In this document: piece by piece, positions 30,948-34,158 of the stretch | How positions within the stretch are numbered: position 1 is the stretch's first letter | How the letters are laid out: every line of letters starts with the position of its first letter | Assembly (NCBI GenBank): GCA_020435995.1 | Contig: JAGQYO010000037.1 | Location: forward strand, 1-34,158 | Length of the DNA stretch: 34,158 bases | Origin: Flavobacteriales bacterium | Lineage (GTDB): Bacteria > Bacteroidota > Bacteroidia > Flavobacteriales_G > Salibacteraceae | Direction of reading: 5' to 3' | The notes under the pieces: model-generated | Told to the model about the DNA's origin: nothing | What the model saw: only the letters and a program-made list of their open reading frames with translations | The model's database searches: none | Made by a program: the position numbers and the translations under genes

Positions 30948-31832
30948 ATGCGGAAATATCAAATAAAGGATCTTGAAAGGTTAACCGGCATTAAGGCGCA
31001 TACCATTCGTATATGGGAAAAAAGGTATAACCTGCTCACCCCCGAGCGCACCGACACCAACATCCGATATTACCAAGACGATGATTTGCGAAAGCTACTC
31101 AACGTGACTTTGCTTATGGGCAAGGGACAAAAGATTTCCAAACTCAGCAATTTGAGCGAAAAAGAACTGTATTCTGAAGTTCAGAAATCGCTCACAAACA
31201 CCATTGAAATTTCTAAAGATTTAGAAACCTTTCTGATAGGACTTACCATCGCCATGGTAGAACTAGATGAAGATAAATTCAACCAGATTTATTACAAATC
31301 CATTCACCAAAAGGGCTTTCAACATACCATTACCGATTTGATCTATCCTTTTTTGGTGAAGATTGGTTTTATGTGGGGGGTGAATGAAATCAACCCGGCT
31401 CAGGAGCATTTTGTATCCAATTTAATCCGCCAAAAAATGTTGGCTGCCATCAACGAGCTTCCGAGCAATGTGAGCCAAAAAGATGTTTACGTACTCTATC
31501 TTCCTCAGAACGAACTCCATGAAATCGGCCTCATAATGGCCCATTATTTATTAAAAGTTCGTGGGTATAAAGTGTATTATTTAGGCCAAGACGTACCATT
31601 CGATGATTTAAAAGCCGTAGTCGATTACGTCAACCCGAGCCACATCATGACCATTCTTACTACTTTCAATACACAAGAGCAGGTTCAAGAAATTCACGAT
31701 ACCAGTGTACTTCATTTTAAATCGGCAAAACTTGCGTTCGCCGGCCTTTTCACTCATGGCTTTGAAATAAAAGTCAGCCCCAAAGTGACCAACCTATTAG
31801 GTGCTCAAGATTTTATTGAGTATTTGTCGTAA
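30948..31832 (+). CDS. MerR-family regulator with cobalamin-binding-like domain (CarH/LitR type)
   Basis: A 294-residue regulator. Residues 1-70 are a MerR winged helix (IKDLERLTGIKAHTIRIWEKRYNLLTPERT). Residues 85-170 are the helical cap, containing the Wx9EH signature of B12 photoreceptors (Trp143, Glu153, His154). Residues 175-294 are a B12-binding-like domain with E-L-H191-E-I-G, His191 being the candidate cobalt ligand. Later landmarks are weaker: SxL is TTF, and the GG near the end reads AGLFTHG. It sits beside an ECF sigma factor and crtI/crtB, as in many Bacteroidota, and probably represses them through the TGTTTAA array. Whether it binds B12 and responds to light is untested. Confidence 0.88.
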   Translation: MRKYQIKDLERLTGIKAHTIRIWEKRYNLLTPERTDTNIRYYQDDDLRKLLNVTLLMGKGQKISKLSNLSEKELYSEVQKSLTNTIEISKDLETFLIGLTIAMVELDEDKFNQIYYKSIHQKGFQHTITDLIYPFLVKIGFMWGVNEINPAQEHFVSNLIRQKMLAAINELPSNVSQKDVYVLYLPQNELHEIGLIMAHYLLKVRGYKVYYLGQDVPFDDLKAVVDYVNPSHIMTILTTFNTQEQVQEIHDTSVLHFKSAKLAFAGLFTHGFEIKVSPKVTNLLGAQDFIEYLS

Positions 31833-31853
31833 GACTTTCAGCCAAATTCAATT

Positions 31854-32026
31854 TGTTTAATTTTTTTAACGCTTTTTTTAAACAAGTAGTTTATTCCCTA
31901 TTAACAACACTTTCAGAGTATACATTTCTTTTTTGTTTAACTTTTTTGTGTTTTTCTTGAACATTTACTTGGTGTTTTAGATTTCAATCTTACTTTTGTT
32001 TAATCTTTAAACGTTATGATTAAACA
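31854..32026. repeat. three inverted TGTTTAA/TTAAACA pairs, candidate MerR operator array
   Basis: Pair 1: TGTTTAA 31854-31860, 17 bases, TTAAACA 31878-31884. Pair 2: TGTTTAA 31934-31940, 16 bases, TTGAACA 31957-31963 (one mismatch). Pair 3: TGTTTAA 31997-32003, 16 bases, TTAAACA 32020-32026. An extra TGTTTTA lies at 31973-31979, 24 bases before pair 3. Pair 3 overlaps the -7 element and ends two bases before the sigma-gene ATG. Confidence 0.7.
31969..31998 (+). promoter_or_regulatory. promoter of the carotenoid sigma/crt operon
   Basis: TTGG (31969-31972) as -33, 18 bases, then the perfect -7 TACTTTTG (31991-31998). Transcription should start near 32004, giving a leader of about 25 bases. 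The third inverted pair covers the end of the -7 box and the whole leader, so a bound protein would block initiation. Confidence 0.65.
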
Positions 32027-32028
32027 TT

Positions 32029-32541
32029 ATGTCAACAATAGAATTAAATAGGTACCTACTCGAGTACCAAAACCCATTGAGTTTTTTTGCATTGAAACTT
32101 ACTGCAGATGAAGATGACGCAAAGGATTTGCTTCAGGAAACTATGCTTAGGGCTCTGAAGTACAAAGACAAACTTCAAGCAAACACATCCATAAAGGCCT
32201 GGTTGTACACCATAATGAAGAACACCTTCATTAACCAATACCGAAGGTCAGTAAAGCTCAATCAAATCGTGGGCACCATGCAGCATCAGGGATACGTTTC
32301 TACTGCCTCTTCGGCATTATCCATTTCTCCCGAAAAAGGAATTAACCTCGAGGACATGAATGCCGAAATCAGAAACCTAAGCGACGAATATAGAATCCCA
32401 TTTCAGATGAAGCTAGAAGGTTTTAAATACAAAGAAATTGGAGAGCATCTGGGTATTCCTATCGGTACGGTAAAGTCGAGGATTTTTCTGGCGAGAAAAG
32501 AACTTATGGTAAAACTTAAAGACTTCAACCCTCATGTCTAA
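32029..32541 (+). CDS. ECF RNA polymerase sigma factor of the carotenoid cluster
   Basis: A 170-residue sigma-70 family protein. Region 2 is at about residues 10-75, with DDAKDLLQETMLRALKYKDK and SIKAWLYTIMKNTFINQYRR. Region 4 is at about 112-163, with LSDEYRIPFQMKLEGFKYKEIGEHLGIPIGTVKSRIFLARKEL. No anti-sigma factor is adjacent. Control is probably at transcription, by the upstream MerR protein acting on the TGTTTAA array. Its stop overlaps the crtI start by 8 bases. A sigma factor in this place is frequent in Bacteroidota carotenoid clusters; its target promoters are unknown. Confidence 0.92.
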   Translation: MSTIELNRYLLEYQNPLSFFALKLTADEDDAKDLLQETMLRALKYKDKLQANTSIKAWLYTIMKNTFINQYRRSVKLNQIVGTMQHQGYVSTASSALSISPEKGINLEDMNAEIRNLSDEYRIPFQMKLEGFKYKEIGEHLGIPIGTVKSRIFLARKELMVKLKDFNPHV

Positions 32542-34030
32542 GTCGGTTGCCGTAATAGGTTCTGGATTCGCTGGACTTTCCGCTGCAAGTTATCTGGCGC
32601 AGGCTGGATTTGATGTACACGTGTTCGAAAAGAACAGCAAACCTGGAGGAAGAGCACGGAGCTTTACTGCCGAAGGTTTTAGTTTCGATATGGGCCCCAG
32701 TTGGTATTGGATGCCCGATGTTTTTGAAAAGTACTTTGCCGACTTTGGGAAGACTCCCTCCGACTACTACGACCTCAAACGCTTGTCACCTTCATACCGC
32801 GTATTTTTTGAAGAAGACGACGTGTGGGATATTCCCTCCAAACTGAGTGAACTATATGAATTGTTCGACTCTGTAGAACCCGGGGCCGGAAAAGAACTAA
32901 AAGCCTTTTTAAAGGATGCCGCCTACAAGTATGATGTTGGTATGAATAGATTGGTTTACAAACCATCGGAGAGCCTATTAGAATTTGTAGAAAAGGACAT
33001 CATAGTCGACAGCCTTAAACTTCAACTTTTTACCTCAATAAGTTCGCTCATTCGCAAACATTTCAAAAACCCAAAGCTTCACCAATTGCTTGAATTTCCC
33101 GTTTTGTTCCTAGGTGCCAAACCACAAAACACACCTGCCCTATACAGCCTGATGAACTATGCCGACATGGAACTTGGCACTTGGTATCCTGACGGAGGCA
33201 TGGTAAAAATAGCAGATGGCATGTACGACCTTGCAAAAAATTTAGGTGTTAAATTTCATTTTAACGCACCTATTGAATCGATAATAGCCGTGGGTTCAGA
33301 GGTGATTGGGGTGCGTGTAGAAAACCATCTCCATCATGTGGATTTTGTGGTGGGCGGTGCAGATTACCACCATATCGAAGCAGAACTACTTCAACCTGAA
33401 TATAGAAATTACACCAACAAATATTGGAATAGCCGAACCATGGCGCCTTCTAGCTTACTCTTCTATTTAGGAGTGAACAAAAAAGTAGATAACCTCCTTC
33501 ACCACAATTTGTTTTTCGATACTGATTTTGAAAAACATGCAAAAGAGATTTATGACCTTCCAGAATGGCCCAGCGAGCCACTCTTCTATGTGTGTGCTCC
33601 GTCAAAAACAGACGATCACGTGGCACCCGAGGGCTGTGAGAATTTATTCGTTTTGATGCCCATCGCACCCGATTTGAAAGATAATGATGTGTTGAGGCAG
33701 AAATACTACCACATCATTATGGATAGACTTGAAAAATTCACACAAACCAATATTCGAGATCATGTAGTGTATAAAAAAAGCTTTGCTGTAAGCGATTTTA
33801 AGAGCGAATACAACTCCTTCAAGGGCAATGCCTACGGGTTGGCCAATACATTGAAACAAACCGCCTTTCTAAAGCCAAAAATGCGCAACAAAAAGTTGAG
33901 CAATCTATTTTATACAGGCCAACTAACTACTCCCGGACCAGGCGTTCCGCCTTCACTTATTTCAGGTAAGGTGGTGGCCGAACTCATTCAAAAACAAGTA
34001 AAAAAACACGCACATGAAAGCACTATTTGA
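32534..34030 (+). CDS. crtI: phytoene desaturase (CrtI)
   Basis: A 498-residue FAD-dependent desaturase converting phytoene to lycopene (or an intermediate) in carotenoid biosynthesis, at the inner membrane. The N-terminal dinucleotide fold is AVIGSGFAGLSAASYLAQAG, then FEKNSKPGGRARSF and FDMGPSWYWMPDVFEKYF. The C-terminal FAD block is LSNLFYTGQLTTPGPGVPPSLISGKVVAEL. Length is standard. It overlaps the sigma gene by 8 bases at its start and the phytoene synthase gene by 17 bases at its end, so the operon is tightly coupled. Confidence 0.96.
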   Translation: MSKSVAVIGSGFAGLSAASYLAQAGFDVHVFEKNSKPGGRARSFTAEGFSFDMGPSWYWMPDVFEKYFADFGKTPSDYYDLKRLSPSYRVFFEEDDVWDIPSKLSELYELFDSVEPGAGKELKAFLKDAAYKYDVGMNRLVYKPSESLLEFVEKDIIVDSLKLQLFTSISSLIRKHFKNPKLHQLLEFPVLFLGAKPQNTPALYSLMNYADMELGTWYPDGGMVKIADGMYDLAKNLGVKFHFNAPIESIIAVGSEVIGVRVENHLHHVDFVVGGADYHHIEAELLQPEYRNYTNKYWNSRTMAPSSLLFYLGVNKKVDNLLHHNLFFDTDFEKHAKEIYDLPEWPSEPLFYVCAPSKTDDHVAPEGCENLFVLMPIAPDLKDNDVLRQKYYHIIMDRLEKFTQTNIRDHVVYKKSFAVSDFKSEYNSFKGNAYGLANTLKQTAFLKPKMRNKKLSNLFYTGQLTTPGPGVPPSLISGKVVAELIQKQVKKHAHESTI

Positions 34031-34158
34031 TTCGGTATCGTACCAATGTAGCAAATTCACAACTGAGGCATATTCTACGTCATTTTCGTTGGGAATTAGA
34101 TTTCTGGACGCAGACTTTCGCAATGCAGTATATTCCGTCTATGGTTTTGTGCGATTTG
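34014..34158 (+). CDS. crtB: phytoene synthase (CrtB), 3' end beyond the window
   Basis: The first 48 codons of a squalene/phytoene synthase, cut by the right edge. The ATG at 34014 lies inside the end of crtI in another frame. KFTTEAYSTSFSLGIRFLD and AVYSVYGFVRF are the standard N-terminal helices of CrtB. The enzyme condenses two geranylgeranyl diphosphates to phytoene, the substrate of CrtI. The active-site DxxxD motifs lie beyond the window and cannot be checked. Confidence 0.9.
   Translation, partial: MKALFDSVSYQCSKFTTEAYSTSFSLGIRFLDADFRNAVYSVYGFVRF

Overview
The window looks like a chromosomal segment of a Bacteroidota, most likely a marine or environmental member of the Flavobacteriales or a near relative. 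The evidence is: AT-rich sequence; the Bacteroidota -7 promoter word TAnnTTTG in front of many genes; Shine-Dalgarno sequences that are mostly weak or absent; the divergent tamB/tsaD pair; lipoproteins with a Cys lipobox; and a MerR / ECF sigma / crtI / crtB carotenoid cluster. The species cannot be named from this sequence. No tRNA, rRNA, CRISPR array, transposase or phage gene was seen.

Layout. 1-8000: a RibBA-type riboflavin enzyme with a degenerate GTP cyclohydrolase II half, tamB, divergent tsaD, a small outer-membrane barrel candidate, and a lipoprotein MsrB ending in a bidirectional terminator. 8015-11423: an unusual minus-strand run of five exported proteins from two unrecognised families in the alternating order A3-B2-A2-B1-A1, where A is a small secreted protein and B a lipoprotein. 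11649-16018: a CPA1 Na+/H+ antiporter, PepD, MiaE and YqgE. 16015-17947: a translationally coupled minus-strand operon of rhomboid protease, HAD-IIIA phosphatase and class IV aminotransferase. 18087-21805: a small Lys/Cys-rich secreted protein, a class III aminotransferase, an MscS channel, a YciA-like thioesterase and a ZIP transporter.

22002-23744 is a two-gene persulfide-handling operon (a CstB-like MBL-pseudorhodanese-rhodanese protein and a single-domain rhodanese). It is divergent from rarA, with a perfect 14-bp palindrome between them. 25460-28901: a YeiH-type transporter and an MBOAT / SGNH-like pair. 29060-29473 is an in-frame fusion scar: the start of an acetolactate-synthase-like gene joined to the end of an aldehyde-dehydrogenase-like gene. 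29494-30735 is an ECF sigma factor, a one-TM putative anti-sigma factor and a Spy/CnrX-like membrane-anchored protein, overlapping like a CnrH/Y/X signalling unit.

30948 to the right edge is the carotenoid region: a CarH/LitR-like MerR regulator with candidate B12 ligands, an ECF sigma factor, phytoene desaturase, and phytoene synthase cut by the window edge. The 196-bp gap upstream of the sigma gene holds three inverted TGTTTAA/TTAAACA pairs of nearly constant spacing. The last pair overlaps a perfect -7 element, a strong candidate repressor operator. The least explained items are the ABABA exported-protein run, this operator array, and the fusion scar.
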